From contig CAWEHB010000011.1 in the NCBI GenBank assembly GCA_963808705.1, positions 148,000 to 211,999 of the forward strand: a stretch of 64,000 nt of DNA, given 5' to 3'. The notes below the pieces were generated by a model. That model was not told where the DNA came from. It ran no database searches and worked only from the letters and a program-made list of their open reading frames with translations. This document shows positions 8,920 to 17,804 of the stretch, piece by piece. This DNA is from JASHPR01 sp963808705. Its GTDB lineage: Bacteria > Actinomycetota > Actinomycetes > Streptosporangiales > Streptosporangiaceae. Position 1 is the stretch's first letter, and each line of letters begins with the position of its first letter. The position numbers and the translations under genes are program-made.

Positions 8920-9389
8920 CCCGGCACCGACCGGTGCAGCTGGTCCAGGCACGCCTGCTGCGCGCTCGGCGTGTTCGCGGCGGACAGGCACTGGGAGAAG
9001 GAATTCAGCTCCGGCCAGAACACGGCGAACGCGATCAGCAGGATGGCGCTCAGCACGGCGCCGATGATGCCGAGTACCGTGCCGGCGACCGCGCCCCGCG
9101 GGCGCATGGTGACCGAGCGCCGCGCCCCCCGGATCGCCATCACCCCGAACCAGCACGCGGACAGGCCCACGAGAAGGCCGAAGACGACCAGGTAGATGCC
9201 CCGGTGGAAGTTGGTGCCGACACCGAGCAGGGCCAGCAGGCTCAGCACGCCAAGCAGGACCGCGGCCACCGCGCGCTGGCGCATGGCCGGCTCGGGCGGC
9301 GGGAGCGGCCGGCCGGGCCCCGCTGGCCTGCCGGGCGGGCGCCCGTTGCCCCGGCGGCGGGCCGCGTCCGGCGGGGCCCCCGGTGGCAC
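8916..9389 (-). CDS. small DUF4190-like membrane protein with proline-rich N-terminus
   Basis: This protein of at least 157 residues has a Pro/Gly/Arg-rich cytoplasmic N-terminus followed by about three transmembrane helices (AVAAVLLGVLSLLALLGVG; IYLVVFGLLVGLSACWFGV; AVAGTVLGIIGAVLSAILL) and a short extracytoplasmic tail with two cysteines that may pair. The GTG at 9389 is only the first standard start. The same frame stays open and proline-rich upstream to about 9680 without ATG or GTG. AAGGGGGAG lies about 8 nt before a CTG codon at 9540-9542, so a longer protein with a CTG start is plausible. Function is unknown. It converges on perM, whose stop it overlaps by 4 bases. Confidence 0.6.
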   Translation of the reverse strand: MPPGAPPDAARRRGNGRPPGRPAGPGRPLPPPEPAMRQRAVAAVLLGVLSLLALLGVGTNFHRGIYLVVFGLLVGLSACWFGVMAIRGARRSVTMRPRGAVAGTVLGIIGAVLSAILLIAFAVFWPELNSFSQCLSAANTPSAQQACLDQLHRSVPG

Positions 9390-9702
9390 GCCGGGCCCGG
9401 GGCCCGGCGACGGGGGCGGCGGGGGCGGCCCGTTCCACGGGACGGGCCCCGGCGGCGGGACGGGCCCCGGCGGCGGCGAAGCCCCGGGAGCCGGGGCCAG
9501 GCCCTGGCCGTCCGGCTGCTGAGGGAAGTGCAGCGCGGGCAGTCCCGGCGGCTCCCCCTTCCTCTCCGGCGGCTCGGGGGAGCCCAGCGGCGGCCGCTGA
9601 CTCTGGTTTGCTGGCAGGGCCGGGTCCTCTCTGGCGGCTGGATGCGACCTCCCTATTTCACCACCTTCGGCGACTACCCAGGGTCCCGGCCGCGCCAGGT
9701 CT

Positions 9703-9708
9703 TATCGT
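9703..9708 (+). promoter_or_regulatory. -10 box of leaderless purN promoter
   Basis: TATCGT lies 6 nt before the purN ATG at 9715, with no Shine-Dalgarno sequence between them. Confidence 0.5.
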
Positions 9709-9714
9709 GGGCCC

Positions 9715-10323
9715 ATGCTGTCGCGCCTGGTGGTGCTGGCGTCGGGCGCGGGAACCAACCTGCAGGCCCTGCTGGACGCCTGCGCCAGCGAGTCGTACGG
9801 GGCGCGGGTGGTCGCGGTGGGCACGGACCGGGACGGCATCGCCGCGCTGGCCCGCGCGCAGGCCGCGGGGGTCGCCACGTTCACGCTCCGGGTCCGGGAC
9901 TTCCCGGCCCGCGAAGACTGGGACCGGGCCCTCACCGCCGCCTGCGCCGGGTTCGAGCCGGACCTGATCATCCTCGCCGGGTTCATGAAGCTCGTCGGGG
10001 CCGGCTTCCTGGCCGCGTTCGGCGGGCGGGTTATCAACACCCATCCCGCCTTGCTACCGTCGTTCCCCGGCATGCAAGGCGTGAAAGACGCGCTGGGCTA
10101 CGGCGTGAAGGTCTCGGGGTGCACCGTGTTCCTGGTCGACGCGGGAACCGACAGCGGCTCGATTATCGCGCAGGCCGCCGTTCCCGTTCACGATGACGAC
10201 GACGAGACCACCCTGCACGAGCGGATCAAGGTCACCGAGCGCGCGCTGCTCGTGGACACGGTGGGCCGGCTGGTCCGCGACGGATGGTCCGTCCGGGGCC
10301 GGAAGGTGAGGATCGGGCCGTGA
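9715..10323 (+). CDS. purN: phosphoribosylglycinamide formyltransferase (GART)
   Basis: This 202-residue enzyme transfers the formyl group from 10-formyl-THF to GAR, the third step of de novo purine synthesis. The N-terminal substrate loop LASGAGTNLQALLDA, the catalytic Asn-His region (VINTHPALLPSFPG, with the N-x-H motif) and the downstream catalytic Asp in DAGTDSGSIIAQ are intact. Its TGA overlaps the purH GTG by two bases, so both are translated from one message. folD, the 10-formyl-THF producer, lies 2 kb downstream. Confidence 0.95.
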   Translation: MLSRLVVLASGAGTNLQALLDACASESYGARVVAVGTDRDGIAALARAQAAGVATFTLRVRDFPAREDWDRALTAACAGFEPDLIILAGFMKLVGAGFLAAFGGRVINTHPALLPSFPGMQGVKDALGYGVKVSGCTVFLVDAGTDSGSIIAQAAVPVHDDDDETTLHERIKVTERALLVDTVGRLVRDGWSVRGRKVRIGP

Positions 10324-11900
10324 GCAAGGTAGCCATCAACCGGGCGCTGATCAGCGTCTACGACAAGACCGGTCTGGAAGACCTGGCCCGGGCGCTGCAC
10401 CAGGCCGGCGTCGAGATGATCTCCACCGGCAGCACGGCGGCGGTGATCTCGGCCGCGGGCCTGCCGGTGACCAGGGTCGAGGACGTCACCGGCTTCCCCG
10501 AGTGCCTGGACGGCCGGGTCAAGACCCTGCACCCGGCCATTCACGCCGGGCTGCTGGCCGATCCCACCGTGCCCGGGCACGCCGAGCAACTCGAGGAGCT
10601 GGCGGTCGTGACGTTCCAGCTTCTGGTGTCGAACCTGTACCCGTTCGAACGGACCGTGGCGAGCGGCGCGGCACCGGCGGACTGCATCGAGCAGATCGAC
10701 GTCGGCGGGCCGGCGATGGTCCGCGCGGCGGCGAAGAACCATGCCCGGGTGGCCGTGGTCACCGAGCCGTCCCAGTACCCGGCGGTGACGCAGGCCGTGG
10801 CCGGCGGCGGCTTCACGCTGGAGCAGCGGCGCCGCCTGGCGGCCCGGGCCTACGCGCACACGGCCGCCTACGACGGCGCGGTCGCCTCCTGGTTCGCCTC
10901 GGCCTACGCGCCGGACGAGACGGCGCACGATACCGGGCTGCCGGACGTGATCGGCGGGCTCTGGGCCCGCGGCGAGGTGCTCAGGTACGGGGAGAACCCG
11001 CACCAGCGGGCGGCCCTGTACCGGCCCGGTGACCCGGGCGGGACGGGCGGGACGGGCGGGATCGCGGGCGCCGGGCAACTGCAGGGCAAGGCGATGTCGT
11101 ACAACAACTACGTCGACGCCGACGCCGCGCGGCGCGCGGCCCACGACTTCGCCGCGCCGTGCGTTGCGATCATGAAGCACTCCAACCCGTGCGGGATCGC
11201 GGTCGGCGCCGACCTGGCCGAGGCGCACCGCAAGGCGCATGCCTGCGACCCGGTGTCGGCGTACGGCGGGGTGATCGCCGCCAACGGCGTGGTGACCGCC
11301 GCGCTCGCCGCGCAGATCGCCGAGATCCTCACCGACGTGCTCGTGGCGCCCGGGTTCGAGCGGGAAGCGCTGGAGATCCTGGCCCGGCGGAAGAACCTGC
11401 GGGTGTTGCGCTGCCCGGCCCCGGACCAGGCCCCGGGCCTGGAATGGCGCCAGGTCAGCGGGGGCCTGCTGGTGCAGTCCGCCGACCGTGTCGCCGAGCC
11501 GGGCGACGAGCCGGCGAACTGGAAGCTCGCCGCCGGGCCCGCGGCCGACGCGGCCACCGTGCGCGACCTGGCCTTCGCCTGGCGGGCGTGCCGGGCGGTC
11601 AAGTCCAACGCGATCCTGCTCGCCTCCGGCCAGGCGACGGTCGGCATCGGCATGGGGCAGGTGAACCGGGTCGACTCGGCCCGGCTGGCGGTCTCGCGGG
11701 CCGGAGAGCGGGCCCGGGGGGCGGCGGCGGCCAGCGACGCGTATTTCCCGTTCGCCGACGGCCTGCTGGTGCTCGCCGACGCGGGCGTGCGCGCCGTGGC
11801 CGAGCCGGGCGGGTCGATCCGCGACGAGGAGGTCATCGCCGCGGCCCAGGAGGCGGGGATCACCCTGTACCTCACCGGCGTGCGCCATTTCTATCACTAA
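10320..11900 (+). CDS. purH: bifunctional AICAR formyltransferase / IMP cyclohydrolase
   Basis: This 526-residue enzyme performs the last two steps of IMP synthesis. The N-terminal MGS-like cyclohydrolase domain (ALISVYDKTGLEDLARAL; STGSTAAVI; EDVTGFPECLDGRVKTLHP) is followed by the AICARFT domain with LRYGENPHQRAALY, the catalytic Lys-His segment (IMKHSNPCGIA) and SDAYFPFADG. The GTG at 10320 overlaps the purN stop and gives the conserved beginning SKVAINRALISVYDK. Length is normal. It ends in the usual GVRHFYH. Confidence 0.96.
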   Translation: MSKVAINRALISVYDKTGLEDLARALHQAGVEMISTGSTAAVISAAGLPVTRVEDVTGFPECLDGRVKTLHPAIHAGLLADPTVPGHAEQLEELAVVTFQLLVSNLYPFERTVASGAAPADCIEQIDVGGPAMVRAAAKNHARVAVVTEPSQYPAVTQAVAGGGFTLEQRRRLAARAYAHTAAYDGAVASWFASAYAPDETAHDTGLPDVIGGLWARGEVLRYGENPHQRAALYRPGDPGGTGGTGGIAGAGQLQGKAMSYNNYVDADAARRAAHDFAAPCVAIMKHSNPCGIAVGADLAEAHRKAHACDPVSAYGGVIAANGVVTAALAAQIAEILTDVLVAPGFEREALEILARRKNLRVLRCPAPDQAPGLEWRQVSGGLLVQSADRVAEPGDEPANWKLAAGPAADAATVRDLAFAWRACRAVKSNAILLASGQATVGIGMGQVNRVDSARLAVSRAGERARGAAAASDAYFPFADGLLVLADAGVRAVAEPGGSIRDEEVIAAAQEAGITLYLTGVRHFYH

Positions 11901-11915
11901 CGCGACGCCAGCGGG

Positions 11916-11964
11916 CCGGTCACCCGGCCGGTCACCCGGGCCGGTCACCCGGCCGGTCACCCGG
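11916..11964. repeat. four 12-bp tandem repeats (CCGGTCACCCGG)
   Basis: Perfect copies start at 11916, 11928, 11941 and 11953, with one extra G between copies two and three. Each unit contains GGTCACC and is nearly self-complementary. The array fills the space between the convergent purH and VOC genes and may form hairpins that end transcription on both strands. Confidence 0.85.
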
Positions 11965-11970
11965 GCGGGC

Positions 11971-12360
11971 TCAGCCGCGGAACGAGGGGTTGTCCTGCTG
12001 CAGCACCCAGCCGTTGCCGTCCGGGTCGTCGAAGGTCTTCCAGCGCCCCCACGGCGCCTCCTGGATCTCGTCCTCGGCGAACGTGACGCCCCGGGCGGCC
12101 AGCTCGGCGAGAGTCTTCTCCAGGTCGTCACAGCCGAGCACCGAGCCCTTGAGCGAGCCGGCCGGCATGGTGTCGAACCAGGTCACCAGCGTGACCGCGG
12201 TTCCGCTGCCGGGCGGGCGCAGCGTTATCCAGCGCATGCTGCCGCCGGCGAACGAGCTGTCCATCTCGACCGAGAAGCCCAGCTTCTCGGTGTAGAAGCT
12301 CTTGGCCCGGTCCTGGTCGCTGACCGGGACCGAGATCACCTCGAGGTTCGTGAGTGCCAT
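11971..12360 (-). CDS. VOC (glyoxalase/dioxygenase-fold) family protein
   Basis: This 129-residue protein has two beta-alpha-beta-beta-beta modules, beginning LEVISVPVSDQDRAKSFYTE and ending FDDPDGNGWVLQQDNPSFRG, typical of the vicinal-oxygen-chelate superfamily (lactoylglutathione lyase-like, bleomycin/fosfomycin-resistance-like). The ATG at 12360 follows GAGGAGGAAG. The Glu of the DPDGNGxxL(V/I)E metal motif is replaced here by Gln (VLQQ), so one usual metal ligand is missing. The actual reaction is unknown. It is transcribed against purH and divergently from folD. Confidence 0.85.
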   Translation of the reverse strand: MALTNLEVISVPVSDQDRAKSFYTEKLGFSVEMDSSFAGGSMRWITLRPPGSGTAVTLVTWFDTMPAGSLKGSVLGCDDLEKTLAELAARGVTFAEDEIQEAPWGRWKTFDDPDGNGWVLQQDNPSFRG

Positions 12361-12432
12361 GGGCTTCCTCCTCATCACGCCGGGCCTGGCAGAATCGGTC
12401 CGGTCCCACAGCACCCTACGGATAGGGCCCAG

Positions 12433-13290
12433 ATGACCGCACGCATCCTGGACGGCAAGGCCGTGGCGCTCGCGATCAGGGAGGACCTCACCCGGCGGGT
12501 GGCCGAGCTGGCCCGGCGCGGCATCACGCCGGGCCTGGGCACGGTGCTGGTCGGGGACGACCCGGGCAGCCGCGCCTACGTCAGGGGCAAGCACCGGGAC
12601 AGCGCGCAGGTCGGCATCGCCAGCATCAGCCGGGAACTGCCCGCCGACGCCACCCAGGACGAGGTCGAGGCGGTCGTGGACGAGCTGAACGGCGACCCGG
12701 CCTGCACCGGCTTCCTGGTCCAGCTGCCGCTGCCCGAGGGGCTCGACGCGCAGCGGGTGCTGCACCGCGTGGACCCGGGCAAGGACGCGGACGGCCTGCA
12801 CCCGCTCAACCTGGGCAAGCTGGTGCTGGGCGAGCCGGGGCCGGTGCCGGGAACCCCGGAGGGGATCATCGAGCTGCTCCGGCGCTACGACGTGCCGCTG
12901 AACGGGGCGGACGTCACCGTGATCGGCCGCGGGATAACCGTCGGGCGCACGCTCGGCCTGATGCTGACCCGGCGCAGCGAGAACGCCACCGTGACGCTCT
13001 GCCACACGGGCACCAAGGACCTCGTCGCGCACACGAGGAACGCCGACATCGTGATCGTTGCGGCCGGCCGTCCCCGGCTGCTGACCGCCGAGATGATCCG
13101 GCCCGGCGCCGTGGTCGTCGACGTGGGCATCACCCGCACGGACGCCGGGCTGGTGGGCGACGTCGATCCCGGAGTGGCCGAGGTGGCCGGGTGGCTCGCG
13201 CCGGTGCCGGGCGGCGTGGGCCCGATGACGCGGGCGATGCTGCTGGCCAAGGTGGTGACGTTCGCCGAGCGGCAGGCAGGGGCTAACTGA
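12433..13290 (+). CDS. folD: methylenetetrahydrofolate dehydrogenase / methenyl-THF cyclohydrolase
   Basis: This 285-residue bifunctional enzyme interconverts 5,10-methylene-THF and 10-formyl-THF with NADP. The catalytic Lys lies in AYVRGKHRDSAQVGI, followed by the conserved GFLVQLPLP, DPGKDADGLHP, the nucleotide-binding VIGRGITVGRTLGLML (usual R-S replaced by R-G-I) and PVPGGVGPMTRAML. It supplies the formyl donor for PurN and PurH just upstream. ATG 12433 gives the standard TARILDGKA start. Confidence 0.95.
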   Translation: MTARILDGKAVALAIREDLTRRVAELARRGITPGLGTVLVGDDPGSRAYVRGKHRDSAQVGIASISRELPADATQDEVEAVVDELNGDPACTGFLVQLPLPEGLDAQRVLHRVDPGKDADGLHPLNLGKLVLGEPGPVPGTPEGIIELLRRYDVPLNGADVTVIGRGITVGRTLGLMLTRRSENATVTLCHTGTKDLVAHTRNADIVIVAAGRPRLLTAEMIRPGAVVVDVGITRTDAGLVGDVDPGVAEVAGWLAPVPGGVGPMTRAMLLAKVVTFAERQAGAN

Positions 13291-13326
13291 CACCGGGCCT
13301 GGCCCGGGCGTCCTACCGGCACCGTT

Positions 13327-13356
13327 TTGGGCCTGTGGGCTACTCGCAAGTAACCT
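13327..13356 (+). promoter_or_regulatory. candidate promoter for the etf operon
   Basis: TTGGGC (13327-13332) and TAACCT (13351-13356) are 18 bases apart. A second TAACCT lies at 13416-13421. The etfB ATG is at 13497, leaving an untranslated leader with GGGAGG about 13 nt before the start. Confidence 0.4.
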
Positions 13357-13496
13357 GTGGCGGGAGGTCCTGTCCGGCACCCGGGGCTGAGGTCGCGGGC
13401 GCGGTTTGGCAGGCTTAACCTTGCGCTCGGTGGCGCCGGCGCCGCGTGGCGCAGCGCCGGGCCGCATTGTCTGCAGAGGGAGGTCGGCCGCCGGTC

Positions 13497-14276
13497 ATGA
13501 ACATCGTCGTCTGCATGAAACAGGTCCCGGACACGGAAACAGAGCGCACGCTCAGGCCCGCCGACTCGACCGTGGACCGCGACGCCGCCAATGGGGTGAT
13601 CAACGAGCAGGATGAGTACGCGATCGAGGAGGGGCTGCGCCTGGCCGAAGCGCACGGCGGTGAGGTGACCATCCTGTCGATGGGCCCGGAGAAGGCGAGC
13701 GAGTCCATCCGCAAGGCCCTGTCGATGGGCGCGGACAAGGCCGTGCACGTGCTCGACGACGCGCTGCACGGATCCGACGCGCTGGCGACCTCGGCGGTGA
13801 TCGCCGCGGTGCTCGGCCGGATCGGGTTCGACCTGGTGATCCTGGGCTCGGAGTCCACCGACGCCCGGATGGGCGTGATGGCGGCGATGCTGGCCGAGCG
13901 CCTCGGCGTGCCGCAGCTCTCATTCGCCAGCAAGGTGGAGATCGACGGGACGGCGATCTCCATCAACCGGCAGGCCGACTACGGCCACGACCGGGTCCAG
14001 GCCAGCCTGCCCGCAGTGGTCAGCGTGGTCGAGAAGATCAACGAGCCGCGCTACCCGTCGTTCAAGGGGATCATGGCGGCGAAGAAGAAGCCGGTCGAGA
14101 CGCTGAGCCTGGCCGACATCGGGATCGACCCCGGTCAGGTCGGCCTGGCCTCGGCAGCCACCGAGGTGGTCAGCTTCGCCAGCCTGCCGCCCCGGCAGGC
14201 CGGAACGGTCGTCAAGGACGAAGGCGACGGCGGCGTGAAGGCCGCCGAGTTCCTCGCCTCGCAGAAGTTCATCTGA
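13497..14276 (+). CDS. etfB: electron transfer flavoprotein subunit beta
   Basis: This 259-residue adenine-nucleotide-alpha-hydrolase-fold subunit binds AMP and, with EtfA, carries electrons from acyl-CoA dehydrogenases to the membrane quinone pool. Diagnostic segments are MNIVVCMKQVPDTE, INEQDEYAIEEGLRL, GPEKASESIRKALSMGADKA and the ETF-beta signature around VEKINEPRYPSFKGIMAAKKKPV. The chosen ATG gives the standard start and lacks the 17 extra residues of a longer frame. etfA follows 16 bases after its stop. Confidence 0.96.
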   Translation: MNIVVCMKQVPDTETERTLRPADSTVDRDAANGVINEQDEYAIEEGLRLAEAHGGEVTILSMGPEKASESIRKALSMGADKAVHVLDDALHGSDALATSAVIAAVLGRIGFDLVILGSESTDARMGVMAAMLAERLGVPQLSFASKVEIDGTAISINRQADYGHDRVQASLPAVVSVVEKINEPRYPSFKGIMAAKKKPVETLSLADIGIDPGQVGLASAATEVVSFASLPPRQAGTVVKDEGDGGVKAAEFLASQKFI

Positions 14277-14292
14277 GCCCGGAGGCCCATAC

Positions 14293-15249
14293 ATGGCTGA
14301 GATCCTGGTCCTCGCCGAGCATTCCGGCGAGTCGGTCAAGAAGGTCACCAGCGAGCTGCTGACCCTGGCGCGCCGGTTCGGCGAGCCGTCGGTCGTCTGG
14401 ACCGGACCGGGCGCGGACGCCGGACGGGAGCGGCTGGCCGAGTTCGGAGCCGAGACCGTGTACGTCGCGGCCGGCGGGGAACTCGACGACTACGTCGTCG
14501 CGCCCAAGGCGGAACTGCTCGCCGCCCTGGTCGCGGACAAGTCGCCCGCCGCGGTGCTGGTGGCCAGCACCGCCGAGGGCCGGGAGATCGCGGCCAGGCT
14601 GGCCGTGAAGACCGGCTCCGGGCTGATCACCGACGCGGTCAACCTCGGTGAGGGCCTGGTCGCCGAGCAGTCGATCTTTGGCGGAGCCATCATCGTCCAG
14701 TCGAAGGTCCGGACCGGGACGCCGATCGTGGCCGTGCGCCCGAACGCGGTCGCGCCGGAGTCGGCGCCGGGAGTCGCGAGGCTCGAGAGCGTCAGCATCG
14801 AGGTCAGCGACGCCGCGAAGGGCGCGCGGGTCACCGAGCGGGTGGAGCAGGAGCGCAGCGAGCGGCCGGAGCTCACCGAGGCGTCGATCGTGGTCTCCGG
14901 CGGCCGCGGGGTGGGCGGCGCGGAGAACTTCGCACTGATCGAGAAGCTCGCCGACTCGCTCGGGGCCGCCGTGGGCGCATCCCGCGCCGTCACCGACGCG
15001 GGCTGGTACCCGCACCAGTTCCAGGTCGGCCAGACCGGCAAGACCATCTCCCCCCAGCTCTACCTGGCGGTGGGCATCTCCGGGGCGATCCAGCACCGGG
15101 CCGGGATGCAGACGTCCAAGACCATCATGGTGATCAACAAGGACGCCGAGGCCCCCATCTTCGAGCTCGCCGACTTCGGCATCGTGGGGGATCTCTTCCA
15201 GGTCGTCCCGCAGCTGACCGAGGAGATCCAGAAGCGGGCCCAGGGCTGA
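14293..15249 (+). CDS. etfA: electron transfer flavoprotein subunit alpha
   Basis: This 318-residue FAD-binding subunit has an N-terminal domain (MAEILVLAEH; VASTAEGREIAARLA) and a C-terminal FAD domain with GGRGVGGAENF, GASRAVTDAGWYPHQFQVGQTGK, LYLAVGISGAIQHRAGM and VINKDAEAPIFELADFGIVGD. All of these are conserved across the family. It is cotranscribed with etfB and serves fatty-acid and amino-acid oxidation. Confidence 0.96.
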   Translation: MAEILVLAEHSGESVKKVTSELLTLARRFGEPSVVWTGPGADAGRERLAEFGAETVYVAAGGELDDYVVAPKAELLAALVADKSPAAVLVASTAEGREIAARLAVKTGSGLITDAVNLGEGLVAEQSIFGGAIIVQSKVRTGTPIVAVRPNAVAPESAPGVARLESVSIEVSDAAKGARVTERVEQERSERPELTEASIVVSGGRGVGGAENFALIEKLADSLGAAVGASRAVTDAGWYPHQFQVGQTGKTISPQLYLAVGISGAIQHRAGMQTSKTIMVINKDAEAPIFELADFGIVGDLFQVVPQLTEEIQKRAQG

Positions 15250-15318
15250 CCAGAGCCGGCTTCGGGCCCGCCACCAGCCCGCCCGCCTTCGCGTCGCGAC
15301 CAGCCCGCCTCCCGCGGC

Positions 15319-15324
15319 TAGGCT
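15319..15324 (+). promoter_or_regulatory. -10 box of leaderless cysteine desulfurase promoter
   Basis: TAGGCT lies 8 nt before the GTG at 15333, and no ribosome-binding site is present. Confidence 0.5.
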
Positions 15325-15332
15325 GAGTAATC

Positions 15333-16553
15333 GTGGGATACCTCGATGCCGGCGGCGGCCGCCGGGCGCCGGCGCTGGCCTCCCCGGTCTACCTGGATCA
15401 CGCGGCGACCACGCCGATGCTGCCCGAGGCCCTCGACGCGATGACCGAGGAACTCGCGCAGCTCGGCAACCCCTCGTCGCTGCACAACGCCGGTCGCCGG
15501 GCGCGCCGGATCGTCGAGGAGTCCCGGGAGCAGATCGCGGCGGCCTACGGCGCTCGCCCCAGCGAGGTGGTGTTCACCAGCGGCGGGACCGAGGCGGACA
15601 ACCTGGCCGTCAAGGGGCTCTTCTGGGCGCGGAGCGCCGCGGATCCCGGGCGGCGGCGGGTGCTGACCGCGCCGATCGAGCATCACGCGGTTCTCGACTG
15701 CGCGGGGTGGCTGCGCGACCACGAGGGAGCCGAGATCAGCTGGCTGGCGCTGGACCGCGTCGGCCGGGTCGGCCCGGAGTCGCTGCGCGAGGCCATCGAA
15801 CGGGAGGCCGGTGCGGTCGCCCTGGTCAGCGTCATGTGGGCCAACAACGAGGTCGGGACGGTGCAGCCGGTGGCCGAACTGGCCGCCGTGGCCCGCGAGT
15901 ACCGGATCCCGTTCCACAGCGACGCGGTCCAGGCCGCCGGCCAGCTGCCGGTCAGCCTGGCCGACAGCGGTGCCGCGGCGCTCACCGTCACCGCGCACAA
16001 GATCGGCGGGCCGGTCGGGGCGGGGGCGCTGCTGCTGGCCAAGGGCACCGACCCGGTGCCGGTGCTGCACGGCGGCGGGCAGGAGCGCGACGTGCGGTCC
16101 GGCACCCTGGACGCCCCCGCGATCCGGGCCTTCGCGGTCGCCGTGGAGATCGCCACCGAGCGCCGCAGCGACGAGGCCAAGCGGCTGGCCGAGCTGCGGG
16201 ACGACCTGATCGCGCAGGTTCTGGCGGCCGTGCCCGATGCGGTGCTGAACGGCGCGCCGCCCGGGCCCGGCAGGCTGCCGGGCAACGCTCACTTCTCGTT
16301 CCCCGGCTGCGAGGGCGACGCGTTGCTGATGCTGCTCGACGCCAAGGGCATCGCCTGCTCGACCGGTTCGGCCTGCACGGCGGGCGTGGCGCAGCCCAGC
16401 CACGTGCTGCTCGCGCTGGGAGCCGATGAGGCCCGGGCCCGCGGGTCGCTGCGGTTCTCGCTGGGCCACTCCAGCACCCAGGCGGACGTGGACGCCCTGG
16501 GCGCGGTCATCGGCGAGGCCGTGGAGCGGGCCCGCCGCGCCGCCGCCCGCTGA
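15333..16553 (+). CDS. cysteine desulfurase (NifS/IscS class V aminotransferase)
   Basis: This 406-residue PLP enzyme removes sulfur from cysteine to give a persulfide. The start is YLDHAATTPMLPEAL. The PLP-binding Lys lies in TVTAHKIGGPVGAGALLL, the His of IEHHAVLD stacks on PLP, and the catalytic Cys is in GIACSTGSACTAGVAQPSHVL. It most likely supplies sulfur for tRNA 2-thiolation by mnmA, 150 bases downstream, and for Fe-S clusters. It corresponds in position to M. tuberculosis iscS (Rv3025c, from memory). Confidence 0.95.
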   Translation: MGYLDAGGGRRAPALASPVYLDHAATTPMLPEALDAMTEELAQLGNPSSLHNAGRRARRIVEESREQIAAAYGARPSEVVFTSGGTEADNLAVKGLFWARSAADPGRRRVLTAPIEHHAVLDCAGWLRDHEGAEISWLALDRVGRVGPESLREAIEREAGAVALVSVMWANNEVGTVQPVAELAAVAREYRIPFHSDAVQAAGQLPVSLADSGAAALTVTAHKIGGPVGAGALLLAKGTDPVPVLHGGGQERDVRSGTLDAPAIRAFAVAVEIATERRSDEAKRLAELRDDLIAQVLAAVPDAVLNGAPPGPGRLPGNAHFSFPGCEGDALLMLLDAKGIACSTGSACTAGVAQPSHVLLALGADEARARGSLRFSLGHSSTQADVDALGAVIGEAVERARRAAAR

Positions 16554-16692
16554 CGTCGGCCTGGTCAGGCAGTCTCTTGATCATGGCGGGCCCGCGTACG
16601 GCGCATCCGTACTGAATCAACCACGATCATGGAAGCGTGGCGGCCAACCGGGCGGGCTGGCGCGTGCGGCCCCGCGACCGCTCCGGGCCGCA

Positions 16693-16698
16693 TAATCT
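16693..16698 (+). promoter_or_regulatory. -10 box of leaderless mnmA promoter
   Basis: TAATCT lies 8 nt before the mnmA ATG at 16707. Confidence 0.45.
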
Positions 16699-16706
16699 CG
16701 AACGCG

Positions 16707-17804
16707 ATGAACCGACTGCGCGTGCTCGCCGCGATGTCGGGCGGCGTCGACTCCGCGGTGGCCGCCGCCCGCGCCGCCGACGCCGGTCACGAGGTGACCG
16801 GCGTCCATCTCGCGCTGTCGCCGAACCCCAGCTCCTACCGGACCGGCGCGCGGGGGTGCTGCACGCTGGAGGACGCCAGGGACGCGCGCCGCGCCGCCGA
16901 CGTGATCGGCATCCCGTTCTACGTCTGGGACCTGGCCGAGCAGTTCCACCGCGACGTGGTGCAGGACTTCGTGGCCGAGTACGCGCGCGGGCACACGCCG
17001 AATCCCTGCCTGCGGTGCAACGAGAAGATCAAGTTCGCCGCCGTGCTGGACCGGGCGGTTGCGCTGGGCTTCGACGCCGTCTGCACCGGCCACCATGCCC
17101 GCCTGGCGCCCTCCGGCGGCAGCCAGCGGCTGGTGCGCAGCGTGGACCAGGCCAAGGACCAGTCGTACGTGCTCGCGGTGCTGACCGGCGCGCAGATCGC
17201 CCGGGCGATGTTCCCGCTCGGCGACTCGACCAAGGACCAGGTACGCAAGGAGGCGGCGGAGCGAGGGCTCGCCGTGGCCGACAAGCCGGACAGCCACGAC
17301 GTCTGCTTCATCGCCGACGGGGACACCAGGAAGTTCCTCGAGGGCAGGCTCGGTGCCGCCCCGGGCCGCATCGTCGACACCGAGGGCCAGGTCGTCGGCC
17401 GCCACAACGGCAGCTACGGCTTCACGGTCGGCCAGCGCAAGGGTCTGGGCCTCGGCACGCCGGCACCCGACGGCAGGCCCCGCTACGTCCTGGACATCGA
17501 GCCGGTGTCGAACACGGTGACCGTGGGCCCGGCCGAGGCGCTCGGCGCGGACGACATCGAGGCGGAGCGACCGGTCTGGAGCGGCTGCCGCCCGCCCGCG
17601 GACCCGATCGGCTGCCTGGTCCAGCTGCGCGCCCACGGGCACGCTCACCCGGCGAGAGCCTGGCTGGACGGCGACACCCTCAGGATCAGCCTGAACGAGC
17701 CGGCCCGGGGCGTGGCCAGGGGCCAGGCCGCGGTCTTGTACCACGGCGACACCGTCCTCGGCAGCGCCACGATCACCCGCGCGGGCCGGGCCGCCCCGGC
17801 TTGA
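16707..17804 (+). CDS. mnmA: tRNA-specific 2-thiouridylase
   Basis: This 365-residue enzyme makes 2-thiouridine at wobble position 34 of tRNA-Glu, -Gln and -Lys. It has the PP-loop ATP site (LAAMSGGVDSAVAAA), the first catalytic Cys in NPCLRCNEKIKF, the second in SHDVCFIADGD and the C-terminal GFTVGQRKGLGL. The ATG at 16707 fits the family start. An upstream in-frame ATG at 16629 would add 26 unrelated residues. Its 3' end overlaps the convergent acetyltransferase gene by 32 bases. Its sulfur donor is the adjacent cysteine desulfurase. Confidence 0.95.
   Translation: MNRLRVLAAMSGGVDSAVAAARAADAGHEVTGVHLALSPNPSSYRTGARGCCTLEDARDARRAADVIGIPFYVWDLAEQFHRDVVQDFVAEYARGHTPNPCLRCNEKIKFAAVLDRAVALGFDAVCTGHHARLAPSGGSQRLVRSVDQAKDQSYVLAVLTGAQIARAMFPLGDSTKDQVRKEAAERGLAVADKPDSHDVCFIADGDTRKFLEGRLGAAPGRIVDTEGQVVGRHNGSYGFTVGQRKGLGLGTPAPDGRPRYVLDIEPVSNTVTVGPAEALGADDIEAERPVWSGCRPPADPIGCLVQLRAHGHAHPARAWLDGDTLRISLNEPARGVARGQAAVLYHGDTVLGSATITRAGRAAPA

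Noticed and set aside
11916..11964. 12-bp repeats considered as a CRISPR array
   Set aside because: Repeats are contiguous without spacers and too short; no cas genes are present.
11971..13467. 498-residue version of the VOC protein
   Set aside because: The extension runs antisense through folD and lacks family similarity; the ATG at 12360 has a strong ribosome-binding site and the standard start.
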